DNA of 64,000 nucleotides from contig CAJQUW010006272.1 in the NCBI GenBank assembly GCA_907163375.1, positions 108,470 to 172,469 of the forward strand, written 5' to 3'. This document shows, in pieces, positions 23,401 to 35,469 of this stretch (within the stretch, counting starts at the first letter, position 1; every line of letters starts with the position of its first letter). A program made the translations under genes and the position numbers. This stretch comes from Prostheceraeus crozeri. Taxonomy: Eukaryota > Platyhelminthes > Polycladida > Euryleptidae. The notes beneath the pieces are model-generated. The model was given only the letters and a program-made list of their open reading frames with translations. It was not told the origin of the DNA and searched no databases.

Positions 23401-25617
23401 AGCGCAACTTTTTTTCTTTGTCAGCGCTTTCCACTTCCGAATTCCACCATCAGGTCTCTTATGCCTGCCCAGCCTTTGCTGCGACCACACTCTTTTTCAG
23501 CACTGTGTATCCAAGCTGTCTTCATCCTGTTCCACTCCAAGTCAAATGTCCTTCATGGTTCATAACATCCTCGTTAAAGTGCATGGTTAAAGTGCAACTC
23601 CACAATGAACTCAGAATGCCAACGCATGTACAATGGCCCTGGGCCATATATTTACATCGTGCTGAAAACGAAAGATAAAACGTCTAGAAGGCTATTCCTT
23701 TTATGATCTAGCTCGATCACTGCATGATGACGATTGACGCTGTTGGAGATTCGTGGGCAACATTTTTTGCTTCATCTCTGAAATATAAAAGATTAATTGG
23801 ATTGAATGATAAATTGATTATAATATTTATTTATTTCGCGTTTCCATGATTGCATGTATTCATTGACTAAGGAGACATCAAAACCTTGCTCTATAATTCA
23901 TCCAGGGTAGTTTGATTGATTTGTTTAAGTATCTGGATGTGTATTACAAATGGCTGCTGGGATGATTTTCATCATCGTATGAGAATGTATGAATTCTTGA
24001 TCAAATATCAGCATACCGATGGTGAGAAACCAAGGAAATCGTTATTCGCACGCATAAATTCTTGCGAATAACGGATTAGCAATAAAATTACTATTCAGAC
24101 GAATTTTTGCGTCGGAATAACCGCGCCACAGTGGCCTGGTAAGGAGCAGGAATCTGAGACAAAGCTATTTACAACCCATGAATGCGCCAATGGATCACGA
24201 ACGTGATCATTTTCATTTTTTATGTAAGACACAGTCAACAATGACCCAATTTTATTTCGCAGAAAATACGTGATCTAGCTAGACGTGTTTACTTGCTTCT
24301 GCTCGTGAATATCATAGTCAATGTCGATTGTGATTTGTGGATCTGACTGTGACAGTCAGTCCCTAATTCTACTGTTGAAAGTAAACAGTTAACATCTTGT
24401 AAATATTTTTCCTTTTTTCTTCAACAGGTCGTCTACGCTAACCCAAAGGATTTTCAGAAACCGTTAACGATGTGTCTTGGTGTTGGTCAGTGCAATGAAT
24501 CAAATTTCAAAGCTGTTCAATGAGCAGAAGATTGTGGATTGATGAGCTGGAAAATGAAGTGCACTTCTCTTCTGTTTCACTTCAGTGTCCTGAAATCTTC
24601 AATATAGTGGAAATTAGTGTAACTCGTTGCGAAGAACGAGTTTCAGCATGATGTGGCATTTTTGGTGAATTGTGATATTCCTGTGTATGATAGTGGTATG
24701 TAGACTGGGACAGTGTCACGACTTTGTTGACATATGTTTTGGTAAAGTTGGATCTTTGGTAAAATTGTATCTTTCATGTGAAAACTAGTCTGTTTTTGAA
24801 ACTTGTCAGTGTTGTGAATTTCTATACGAATAAAATGTGAAGTTAAGGACCTGCTGCTATAATTTGTTAAGTGTATGGAAGGTAGTAGGCGAATGGGCAA
24901 GGCATGGGAAGTGGAAATCCAATAACAGTTAAATTTGTGTTTGAATATGCAGTTGGCTAGTGCTAGGGTTAAGGTAAGGTTTGGCGAACGGGCTAGTTTC
25001 CAGGGATAAGGGCTTCGGATCTGGATTGCATTGCAGGTGAATAGAGGATCAAGACGAGTATAAGTTTGCCTAGGGTTTCGTGTTGGGTTGTGTCTTAAGA
25101 AAGAGTTAAAGTTTCACAATGATAACTTCTATATTTCATGCGCATAGGCCTGCATGTCATAGTGATGGTAGTTGGCATGTGTCAAGTAAGTTGGCATAGG
25201 TGATAGAGCATGCTCATATTACCGACAGGCATTGTTAGTAATGTTTGACAACAGAATAGGACAGCAGAAAAATGCTACGAAGGAGGCATGGTTATAGTAG
25301 GCCGCAATTGCAGTTGAACGCAATTAGTTGTATTGTAAGTGATGGATAAGCGCTAGGACTTCATGGAGGGAAGACACTGAAGAGGTCTAAATATGTCCTT
25401 AAAAACTGTGACGGTGACGCAACAAAGTTATGCAAATTACATGTACATGCAATTGTCATGCAGGCCTACACCCACATGTAGATACATGTGCCAATTCCAG
25501 CAGGTAAGAGGGGGCGCGTGAATTCAGCAGCAACTTTTTTCCTCTCGAGATCATTTCGTGCATATGCCAACTAGAATTCCTTCCTCAATCCATTCACGCC
25601 TAGCTACATGTACGTAG
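20498..25617. other. Middle of the Foldback-like element, no recognised gene
   Basis: This is 5.1 kb of AT-rich sequence between the arms. Plus-strand frames at 21,116-21,421 (with hydrophobic spans) and 21,621-21,908 (basic) show no family motif I know. 20,606-20,797 has an HWIENC block reminiscent of a LINE tail, but it is too short to call. 23,379-23,680 is locally richer in C and G. No DDE transposase motif was found in any frame I could read. Confidence 0.35.
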
Positions 25618-27489
25618 GCTGTGGGCGTGGGTGCGCAGGAAAATCCGCATTTGCGAGGATTCTACGCAGAGTTGGGGCTGTCTGAGGGGTGGCACAAGCT
25701 GGCATACTCCCAATAAGTGTATTCGGTGTGTTGATTCGAGTGGCACACGCGATTTTCACAAGTGGTACGGATGGGCTGTGGGCGTGGCTGAGGACGAAAA
25801 TCCTTATTTTTGCGGATTCTACGCACAGTTGGGGCTGTCTGAGGGGTGGCACAAGCTGGCACTCTCCCAATAAGTGTATTCGGTGTGTTGATTCGAGTGG
25901 CACACGCGATTTTCACAAGTGGTACGGATGGGCTGTGGGCGTGCCTGAGGACGAAAATCCGCATTTGTGCGGATTCTACGCAGAGTTGGGGCTGTCTGAG
26001 GGGTGGCACAAGCTGACAAACTCCCAATAAGTGTATTCGGTGTGTTGATTTGAGTGGCACACGCGATTTTCACAAGTGGTACGGATGGGCTGTTGGCGTG
26101 GCTGAGGACGAAAATCCTTATTTTTGCGGATTCTACGCACAGTTGGGGCTTTCTGAGGGGTGGCACAAGCTGGCATACTCCCAATAAGTGTATTCGGTGT
26201 GTTGATTTGAGTGGCACACGCGATTTTCACAAGTGGTACGGATGGGCTGTGGGCGTGGCTGAGGACGAAAATCCTTATTTTTGCGGATTCTACGCACAGT
26301 TGGGGCTGTCTGAGGGGTGGCACAAGCTGGCACTCTCCCAATAAGTGTATTCGGTGTGTTGATTCGAGTGGCACACGCGATTTTCACAAGTGGTACGGAT
26401 GGGCTGTGGGCGTGCCTGAGGACGAAAATCCGCATTTGTGCGGATTCTACGCAGAGTTGGGGCTGTCTGAGGGGTGGCACAAGCTGGCACACTCCCAATA
26501 AGTGTATTCGGTGTGTTGATTCGAGTGGCACACGCGATTTTCACAAGTGGTACGGATTGGCTGTGGGCGTGGCTGCGGGGAAAATCCGCATTTGCGCGGA
26601 TTCTACGCAGAGTTGGGGCTGTCTGAGGGGTGGCACAAGCTGGCACACTCCCAATAAGTGTATTCGGTGTGTTGATTCGAGTGGCACACGCGATTTTCAC
26701 AAGTGGTACGGATGGGCTGTTGGCGTGGCTGAGGACGAAAATCCGCATTTGTGCGGATTCTACGCAGAGTTGGGGCTGTCTGAGGGGTGGCACAAGCTGG
26801 CACACTCCCAATAAGTGTATTCGGTGTGTTGATTCGAGTGGCACACGCGATTTTCACAAGTGATACGGATGGGCTGTGGGCGTGGCTGAGGACGAAAATC
26901 CGCATTTGTGCGGATTCTACGCAGAGTTGGGGCTGTCTGAGGGGTGGCACAAGCTGGCACACTCCCAATAAGTGTATTCGGTGTGTTGATTCGAGTGGCA
27001 CACGCGATTTTCACAAGTGGTACGGATTGGCTGTGGTCGTGGCTGAGGACGAAAATCCTTATTTTTGCGGATTCTACGCAGAGTTGGGGCTGTCTGAGGG
27101 GTGGCACAAGCTGGCACACTCCCAATAAGTGTATTCGGTGTGTTGATTCGAGTGGCACACGCGATTTTCACAAGTGGTACGGATGGGCTGTAGGCGTGGC
27201 TGAGGACGAAAATCCGCATTTGTGCGGATTCTACGCAGAGTTGGGGCTGTCTGAGGGGTGGCACAATCTGGCACACTCCCAATAAGTGTATTCGGTGTGT
27301 TGATTCGAGTGGCACACGCGATTTTTACAAGTGGTACGGATGGGCTGTGGGCGTGGCTGAGGACGAAAATCCGCATTTGTGCGGATTCTACGCACAGTTG
27401 GGGCTGTCTGAGGGGTGGCACAAGCTGGCACACTCCCAATAAGTGTATTTGGTGTGTTGATTCGAGTGGCACACGCGATTTTCACAAGT
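25618..27489 (-). repeat. 157-bp satellite array, right arm, about 12 units
   Basis: CGCGATTTTCACAAGTGGTA recurs every 157 bp (one interval of 156) from 25,748 to 27,474, inverted relative to the left array. Two unit types are mixed: one with GCATTTGTGCGGATTCTACG, the other with CTTATTTTTGCGGATTCTAC, which destroys the small hairpin. The type order (variant units at 25,800, 26,115, 26,272 and 27,057) shows unequal exchange or higher-order duplication. Confidence 0.95.
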
Positions 27490-28314
27490 TGTACTGCTAA
27501 CTTCACATCCGTACCACTTTGAGGTCATTTTGTTCATTTTCTCAGTAAGTATTGTGAATTTTGACAAAGTAGTGGGTGGCACATGCTTTAGACGTGTTAT
27601 TTTAGGCGTCCATGTGGTTGAAAATTCATAAAGATGCGATTTAAGATTTTTTCTGTAAATTGGTACGGCTAACTTCACATCCGTACCACCTCGAAGTTTT
27701 GATGGACGATTTCTCGCAAACTGCTGCATTATTTTGAAAAATTATTGGTGGCACAAGCTGGCACACTCTAAAATTATGTGTAAATGCTGTTTTTGAGAGT
27801 GGCACACGCGATTTTCGATGTGGTACGGATATTGGTACGGCTAACTTCACACACGTTATACCAGGCAGGAAAATCCCCCATCCTTCTCTAAAACATGTGA
27901 GTACACTTTTGATTTTAATATGTGCTCATGGAGGAGAAATCACACACGACCACGATTAGCGTGAGGGTAAGAGGTAATGTTCTCAAACAAACTAGTATTT
28001 CATTTTTGTCCCTGACCTTTGGTGCGTAGGTGTGATCGAAACTATGAAGGCTTGTCTTCTCTACTAAATCACCGAGTGAAAAGACAATCCTTTTTTCACT
28101 ATCAAGGTTCTTTCCGTCAACTATTACAAGCTTTGCATGCACTGCTGTCTCTGTACTTTTGTTTGAAGGAGAAAGTTGACATCAAGACAGTGATAGCTAT
28201 GCACGAGAATGAATAATTTGCTTGTATTATATTTCGGGTCTAGCTATAGGCCGGAGTCTGGAGTCCTATCATTTGATAAGACTCCGACTCAGACTCCGCA
28301 TCCCTGGTCACAAT

Positions 28315-29909
28315 GGGTACGCTAGCAAATAAATACGTTGAAATGCATTGCATATAAAACAATGTATTAATGGCGGCATCAAGCAAATGCTGTTTCAAAT
28401 CCCTTGACATCAAAATTCTCATCATAGACAGAAAGCTAACAATTTTGAAGCACTGTACAAGTATTGAAATTAATTTGTACACAAATCCCAAAACAAACAA
28501 ATAAATTCTTCATCCGCTTCTTGTATTGTCAAGTTAAATGAAACAAAGAAATACTGTACAAAAATTAAGAGGATTACGATGACATGTCCAGAGGCCTTTC
28601 GCTGGTTCACTTCAGTGGAACACACCGGATTATGGAATGGCAAGCTGCAATGTCGGACATAGAGAGCGGGCATGAGAGTGAGCTAATAAACATGAATATT
28701 AATCTGCTACCACGCAAGGTGGAGTTGATACGTTTCTTTCTGTACACAAAGAGCCGGCATTATAGCTTTAACAATGAGCGACTCTTGAATTTGTAGATAG
28801 CGGAAATTGTTACTACTACCGATGATAGAAAAATAAGATGACGGACTACGATTTTTGTCAAAAGTTCTGCAAGATATAATGTGACTAGTAACAGAGCTGG
28901 CAGGAGCATTTCTGGATCTTAGTCTTCAGTGGCGTCTTCTCCGTACCTGCGAGGCCTTCGGCGCATCCTAAATAATAATTTACCAACATTTATAAAAATG
29001 AAAAGTGTCATCATTCATTATATTTCATTTAAATTCGAAAGCTTCTCGTAGTAGCTGTGCGTCTCAAAATCAGACGCTCAACCTCAGAGTGAACAGTTTT
29101 GCGCGTGCACGAATCACAGCTGTTTTCTTCTAACGATTAGACACACATGCTAGTCGTGTGTTCAGACGGAGCGAAAGACAGTTGTGTGCGTGAGGCAGCA
29201 AGCGCACGCGCCCGCACTAATATTGGCTTTCTCGATAGACTTAATGCTTTGCCTTCTCCAATTTTTACAATGAAATTCTCCATTATTCTTGATTGAGGCT
29301 CGGTACTTAAATATAGAAAGGGAAGCGCAATCCAATTGTTCCGGTCCTTCGTTTCTCGTCGAGAGGTCACTACGTCAACAATAGCAACTGACTGACGTTC
29401 AGATAAGACTGTGATCAGATGATGAGCGTTTGCCAATGAGTGCAGAGTAATGCATCTGACTCGAACACCCAGATTCCGTAGAATTCCATGATTTGTTTTT
29501 GCGTGATTGATGTGACGCTATATTTAGTACTGTAGATGAGCTCATAATCACGCCTTTCATCCGAAGGGAATATACTGAAAAGATGACAGCCGTCAAGCAA
29601 GGTAGGCCAACACCTGATTGAAAAATTGAAAGTACTCACAGAGAAAGAAATAAGAAATCCAGAAGACATTCTAATGCATCAAAGTTCAAACACATGAGTG
29701 GCTGACCAGCCGTGAGAAACGCAAGAAACTGGTTCCCTTCCTCCTTTTTTCTCGAGAAAATGTGGTCTGGACAGAGAGGGGATATAGTAATCTCAGCTCC
29801 TTGAGTAAGGCGGTTAGGCGACATGAGCAATCAACTTCTCATGTGCACATTCACTTTACCTTAAAAAATGTTCGGGAAATTGTTATTAAAAATTCATCTT
29901 TTATGAAAA
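28315..29909. other. Non-coding stretch without recognised features
   Basis: Several frames of 60-100 codons are open on both strands around 28,470-28,800 and 29,137-29,830, but none shows a motif I recognise or a good splice context. No repeat or transposon end was found. Confidence 0.3.
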
Positions 29910-30482
29910 TTAATGTTGTAACATAAAAAAGTCTGGTATAGAAATAGTATTCCAATGCCGAGCGAAGGCCTGTGGTGTGGGAGCACGCGACGCCACTGTT
30001 GGTCTTATACCCACAGTAATAGCCCATTTCGGGAGATGTTCAGCAATTCTCATGGATAAGCAGCGCTCAGTGCGACCGACATAGCTGAGTCCACACCTGC
30101 ATTCGAATTTGTAGATTATATGAGATCGGTCGACTTTGCTCAGCTTGTCCTTGAGAGAACCAGTCGGAATAGTATGGGCGCGAAAAAGAATAGTCGAATC
30201 CGCAGCAGGATATGCTCGTTTAACAGTACAGATCAGACGAGAGCAAACTTCACGCGCTTTCAAATCTCCCTGAAAGGGGATATGAACAAAAACAGATTTG
30301 CAACTAGGTCCGATCATGACTTCACGTTTGGCATCAGCATAACCGTACTTATTGATGAACCTATCAGGGTAACCATTCATCTTCAAAGTCTCAGTTAACA
30401 TACGCAACTCCTGAACTAAGAACTCCACAGAACATATCATCATTGAATGCACGGACAATGCATTCAACAAGCCATTCAGCAA
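29910..30482 (-). pseudogene. Penelope-like element, endonuclease part
   Basis: The frame reads LVQELRMLTETLKMNGYP near its start and then RSHIIYKFECRCGLSYVGRT, followed by RCLSMRIAEHLPKW. This is a GIY-YIG nuclease (IIY and YVG, then an Arg in the RT/SMRIAEH block) joined to the PLE linker domain. GIY-YIG makes the nick from which the PLE reverse transcriptase primes. The reverse transcriptase is absent, so the copy is 5'-truncated. About 80 bp upstream (30,559-30,580) GCTTTGGC-agctc-GCCAAAGC forms a hairpin. The 190-codon frame is intact over its length. Confidence 0.75.
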
Positions 30483-30619
30483 TGATATAAATTATAGTTC
30501 TTCTTGAGATGTACTGTATATAGGGTATAATGCCAATATATGTTTATTCCTTGACAAGCTTTGGCAGCTCGCCAAAGCATGTGCATATATTGGATGAATG
30601 AATGGCTTGTTCTAAACAA

Positions 30620-32230
30620 AAGCAATCTTGTATACAATGTTTTAATTACCTAGAAGCCACCATTCATCAAGTAGGCCTATTTGGCTGCGACTTCAAGGAT
30701 TCAGAGAAGAAGAGTAATTCACTATGTATTTGCAAATTGTAGTCCAGCAGGCTTACCCAGAATTTCGTCATATCAAAGATAAAATTCCAATCACCTTCTC
30801 AGACATCAACAGGAGATGAATTATGGAATAACTTTTCGGCTGCCAATGACATCACTTGCAAGTCTTACTTATCTTTTTAAATAAAAATCATCGCAGAATT
30901 TTGAGTAGACTGGAAATATGCTGGTCACGACTTGTGATGACTTGTCTACAAATTCTAAACAAATCGCGCTTTTGAATTTTTCATGAAAGTTGAATGAAAA
31001 ATCATTTTGAAGTACAATTCGTGGATGAATAGAATCTCTTTTGCTTAAATTGTTTTTTCATGCATCAATAATTAGGACATTGGGAGCATGGTGTAAAATG
31101 TTATTAATTCTAAGAAATCGCTTCGTGACTATCATAAAGTAGCACATGTGTAGACTATGTACCTGTTCGCATGTTGTGATAATTTGCTGCATGCATTCGA
31201 TTCATCAGGTGATGTTGTATAAACGTAAGAAGGACAAATATGAATTATCTGTAAACGTGAAGTGTGACAGAATAAGTTAAATTTAGAATGCCCAGATACA
31301 TGATGGCAATCAGCGCAATATCATTAACTTCGACTGCAAACTTGCTTTCACCTCAATGTCTATATGTCTTTATAAACATGTATTATGCCAAAACCACGAA
31401 AGGAAAAAATTCAAGAGGTGAGAATAAGATTTGACTTAACTCATTCCGGGGCTACAAACGTTTCTGGCTTATTTGCCGTCATCAGTGTAGTATACTCTAT
31501 TGTAAAGAATCATTAAATCAGATGCAGATTATAAATCCGTCATCCGACCTACAGACATCTGCAATTAATAAAATAATTCAAATATCATTCTCAGAGCTCA
31601 GGTTCAAAATTGAATATTTAAGCACGAATGCAAATTGCTAGTTCGTGTTTGCGTTCTATGCACAAGCCATTGGTAGATGGATGTGCAAAGAAAACCGGCG
31701 GCTGACCTATTTGGTCAGTGAATGAAGTCAGAGATAGGTTATCGATTTTGAGAATCCGGAATACATTGACCAGACACAAGGAATTCCAGAGTAGAGAATT
31801 TCAATTCATGTTACTACATCATCACAATTATTTTATCAATTTCAAAATACAAATAGAATGACTCGTTCAAGATGTCCTGACTAGTTAATGACACCATGGA
31901 ATACGCAAATAATTGATAGTCAAGAATAGAGATAAATCAGCGACACTTTTCCAGGAATTCAGTCTGACGGTCACATGAGGGATTTCATCAGGGCTTAAAA
32001 CGAGGACAAAAGGGAACAACGTAGATCGAAGGGAAATCTGATCTCGTTCAAATTCATCAATAATCTCGTTTCATCGCTAGTTCTTGGAATTGCAATCGCA
32101 GGAACTTTTACAATTTATTTATTGAACGAGACAGATTTAAGTGACATTTTTGTCCGATCGGACTTCAAGGGCACTTTACAATAAAGACATTAATATGTCT
32201 GAAACTATCCACTGTAACTGTCAGGAATGG
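30620..32230. other. AT-rich stretch without recognised gene
   Basis: I see no conserved protein, RNA gene, or transposon end. A match to the next LINE begins only at about 32,236. Confidence 0.3.
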
Positions 32231-32235
32231 TCAGG

Positions 32236-33180
32236 ATAATGCTCCTCGCAGCAGTTCAGCCTTTAGACCTCTCTTGAAGGTGACTACTGACGGAGCAGCT
32301 TTCAAGTTTGTTGGTAGGTCATTCCAGGTGCGGGCTGCAGCTATTGAGAAAGCTCTAGTGCCAACTGTCTTCAGTCGGGAAGTCGGAATGAGAAGTTGGG
32401 CGTTGTAGGCAGAACGGAGATGGCTGTGGAAAGGGTTGAAAGCACAGACCTAGGATATCATGTGAGCTTCTAATTATGATTGCTTTTGTCAATTTATAAT
32501 TTCCACGACTCTAATAGTATCCGCCAACTTCTTGCCCAAGTATTTTCTGGCGAGAGACACTGTTATGATTTGTTTACCGGCTTCACGTGTTGATGAGAGC
32601 AGACAGTCTTCCCTAATCATAGGTCTGTGGTTGAAAGACACAAGCTGCAGACAGGAAGAAAGATAACTTGGGGCACCACCTCGAAGACATTTGTAAGCAA
32701 GGACTGCTGAAATGTTATGCGGTCTCGTATGGGTAAAACCACTGTAGGGGCTGGAGTAGGGAGGTAACGTGGTCACGAGGTTGGGCGTCGAATAAGAGTC
32801 GGTCACTGGCGTTGAGAACTGATTGAAGTTTTGATAAGGTACTGTCAGGAAGACCATAAAAATAATGGAGCAATAATCAAGGCGTGAATGGATGAAATAA
32901 ATTATGAGACTTTTCAACACTGAGTGGTGGATGAACCGTCGAATGGAACGGAGTTGTCGCAAGGCACTAAGCAGCAGTAGTCTTAGAAACGTGTGGTTGT
33001 AATGAGAGGGATGAATCGAGCAGCACTCCTAGATTGCGAATCCTGTCGGACAAACTGATGGTGTCGTTTCCAAAGATTATTGGAGACTTTGGAGCAAGGT
33101 AATTCAGGATCCCGAAAACGTACAGGCCTAACCCCGGAATACCGGTATTTCGAAGCAATTTACTCTACACTTTAAAGTGA
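32236..33180 (-). pseudogene. LINE reverse transcriptase C-terminal region (CR1/Rex-like)
   Basis: Reading from 33,158 down, SLSDRIRNLGVLLDSSLSLQ leads to LRQLRSIRRFIHHSVLKSLI, then FIHSRLDYCSIIF, AYKCLRGGAPSYLSSCLQLV, and finally RSAYNAQLLIPTSR with TRAFSIAAARTWNDLPTNLK (about 32,420-32,280). These blocks are the thumb and tail of non-LTR reverse transcriptases. About 60 bp between the LVS... frame and the RSAYNAQ block (32,440-32,500) do not fit and may be foreign. The catalytic palm (YADD) is not present: the copy is strongly 5'-truncated, as LINE insertions commonly are. Confidence 0.75.
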
Positions 33181-34150
33181 TTTGGGCTTTGTGAGCCGCT
33201 TGCTCGCTGAATAGACCTGAGTTATTACTTAACATACACAGCGAAGTTACTACTATTTTTTGCATCATTTTTGGTTATCAGCGAATGCTGAATTGCATTT
33301 CCAATGATAGTTGAATAAAGCTAAACTTACACTTCTAAGCATAATAGATAGACTTCTACAGTAAAGCCTAATTACATGTGCTTCCTATAAAGTCTACAAT
33401 AATTGATACCAGTGTTTAAGAGTATTTGAGATAGTCAGAACTGATGACACATACAAAGTATATGCCTATTATGAAGTGCATCCACCACGACTAGAAGTGG
33501 GCACTCGTTAATTTTATCTTATCGGCGATAGCGATGATTCAATAAGTCAGAATTATGATGTCAATAATAGACAACAATTATCTATTCAAGCTGTCTTAGA
33601 TACGATAATGACAACGCTACTTTGCTAAAAGTTACATAGGTCTAAATGTGATGATCTTTATAAGATTCTTTTCAGATATTTTGAAACAAATCAGAAAATC
33701 GGATTTGGTGTTATGTTTACAATGTCTCGTGGTAAAATCAATGAAAAGCAAGATGTATGTACCAACATAGTGTATGTAGATACACATTGTATGTATGTTA
33801 ACTAACTACGCTGTATATAAAAGCAGTTGCGTCTTATAGAAAACTGCAACTTTTTAATCGCAACTTGTTACCAAATGAAGCAATTATGTGCGGTAATTTT
33901 TCTTACGTGATCGATCCTTGAGCAAAGATATCCCAGATTCCCAAAGTCTTCAGTCATAGAGTATAAGTGCAGTAGGTATAGTGTCGACAAAAAAAATGTC
34001 AGGATACAATGAAAATTTGTATATCAAAATATTCAGGTTATTTTGTAGATCACGTTCCTTTGGTTCAAAAAATATGCGATAAATTCTTAAAAACCGAAGT
34101 TTTTGCAAATTATTCATGCATTTATATACTAACGATATGGTGCTTTAGAC
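33181..34150. other. AT-rich stretch without recognised gene
   Basis: A short GTATGTA-rich piece (33,760-33,800) is the only repetitive feature. No coding signal was found. Confidence 0.3.
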
Positions 34151-34160
34151 ATACACACAC

Positions 34161-34200
<40 letters not shown>
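34151..34200. repeat. (TA)n microsatellite, left
   Basis: An AC/AT and then pure TA dinucleotide run precedes the inverted-repeat element. Confidence 0.95.
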
Positions 34201-34205
34201 ATACG

Positions 34206-34918
34206 AAATGTGCTCTCCTGCCCCACCGAGAATTGTACTCTCCTGCCCCACTTGTACATGAAGGGACCAGGGCCTACAACAATCGTCGGACCAGGCATTT
34301 GGAGGTGCTCTGACTGTCATATATCTTCATTCATATCAGTACATATCACAGCACAATCATATTCCGCAAAAGCTAACTCTAAATACGAAAATTGAGGGCC
34401 TACAGCAATCGATCGTCGGACCAGGCATTTGGAGGTTCTCTGACAGCCATAGCACTTCTTTCACATCAGTGCATATCAATGCACAATCATATTCTGCAAA
34501 AGCTAACTCTAAATACGAAAATTGAGGGCCTACAGCAATGGACGGACCATGCATTTGGAGGTGCTCTGACTGTCATATATCTTCATTCATATCAGTACAT
34601 ATCACAGCACGATCATATTCCGCAAAAGCTAACTCTAAATACGAAAATTGAAGGGACCAGGGCCTACAGCAATCGTCGGACCAGGCATTTGGAGGCGCTG
34701 ACAGCCATAAAACTTCTTTCACAACAGTACATATCAATGCACAATCATATTCCGCAAAAGCTCATACGTGGGGCAGGAGAGTCAGTGGGGCAGGAGTGCA
34801 CATGGGGGCAGGAGCGTACAGTTGTGGGGCAGGGGCGTACATTTCATATTCGTCCGTGGGGCAGGAGAGTACAAGTGGGGCAGGAGAGTACAATTCGGTG
34901 GGGCAGGAGCGCATATTT

Positions 34919-34919
<1 letters not shown>
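34206..34919. mobile_element. TIR element of 0.7 kb in (TA)n, with internal 130-bp tandem repeats
   Basis: The first 53 bp (TGCTCTCCTGCCCCACCGAG, then TGTACTCTCCTGCCCCACTT) are mirrored by the last 53 bp. The interior has four copies of about 130 bp, each with GGGCCTACAGCAATCG, CGGACCAGGCATTTGGAG and AATCATATTCCGCAAAAGCT, starting near 34,263, 34,395, 34,525 and 34,651. Before the right end, GTGGGGCAGGAG is repeated about six times. It codes for nothing. (TA)n on both sides suggests insertion into a microsatellite, which then supplies the target duplication. Confidence 0.7.

Positions 34920-34920
<1 letters not shown>

Positions 34921-34975
<55 letters not shown>
34921..34975. repeat. (TA)n microsatellite, right
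   Basis: This is a pure TA run of 55 bp between the TIR element and the left end of the large PLE. Confidence 0.95.
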
Positions 34976-34981
<6 letters not shown>

Positions 34982-35182
34982 AACTATAGAAATCAAAATG
35001 AATAAAGATAAATAATACAGTTTTGACCCGAAAGAAAAGTCAGCAATTATTCCCAACCGGTTTCGCCTGGTCTAGGGCAGACTACTCATGGGAATGAATT
35101 TATTGGAAAGCAAAATACAAAATTGGAAGCATAGACTTCCAAATCAAAACTTAACGACATAAACCTTGCCATTTTTGCTAGA

Positions 35183-35469
35183 TTATACTAACATACCCAC
35201 TTCCTTAGGCATGGAGGCGCTTAACTTTTGGCTGGTTAGTGAAAATGCAATAATATCTGAAAAGTTTGATAAGCAATTTATCATGGATGCACTTCTTATT
35301 ATCCTTGAGAACAACTTTTTTACATTTGAAGACAGTACGTACTTGCAGATTTCTGGTACGGCGATGGGTGCCAAGGTGGCCCCATCGTATGCTATCTTCA
35401 TCATGGCATTCTTAGAAGAAAAAATGTATGTGATGCTTAAAGAAGTTTATGAGCCAAACACGGCGGATG
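35183..35469 (+). pseudogene. PLE reverse transcriptase, upstream part
   Basis: The frame reads DYTNIPTSLGMEALNFWL, then ENNFFTFEDSTYLQISGTAM and GAKVAPSYAIFIMAFLEE. These are RT blocks around motif A (truncated at its Asp) and motif B (GTAMG.K.AP.YA). The sequence stops at the Polinton border, where the 6-bp CGGATG is duplicated. Codons are open throughout. Confidence 0.85.

Larger units (their letters stand above)
19616..27856. mobile_element. Foldback/Mutator-like element, 8.2 kb, with satellite arms
   Basis: ACGTGTGTGAAG starts the element, and CTTCACACACGT ends it. The 9-bp TATACCAGG lies directly outside both ends (19,607-19,615; 27,857-27,865). The first 0.37 kb of each arm is unique sequence with CCGTACC / GGTACGG boxes. 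Inside that come 157-bp satellite units: about 3.3 in the left arm (to 20,497) and about 12 in the right (from 25,618). Long inverted arms made of tandem repeats and a 9-bp duplication are the marks of Drosophila FB elements and related Mutator-type elements. No transposase was recognised in the 5.1-kb middle, so mobilisation in trans is inferred. Confidence 0.8.
19324..28306. mobile_element. hAT-type element with a Foldback-like element inside it
   Basis: CAGGGATGCGGAGTC at 19,324 is exactly mirrored by GACTCCGCATCCCTG ending at 28,306. The 8-bp GTCACAAT lies directly outside both ends (19,316-19,323; 28,307-28,314). CAGGG ends and 8-bp duplications are typical of hAT elements. Near both ends GGACTCCG / CGGAGTC motifs repeat, as hAT subterminal sites do. 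Without the inner insertion the element would be only about 730 bp, has no transposase, and so is a non-autonomous hAT. Confidence 0.85.

Noticed and set aside
25604-27850. Long frames of up to 184 codons on both strands in the right array
   Set aside because: Same satellite as the left array, inverted. A period of 157 is not a multiple of three, so frames rotate from unit to unit. Not a protein.
34392-35015. 207-codon plus-strand frame ending in an Ile-Tyr run
   Set aside because: It follows the 130-bp tandem repeat and then the (TA)n tract; it is repeat-derived.
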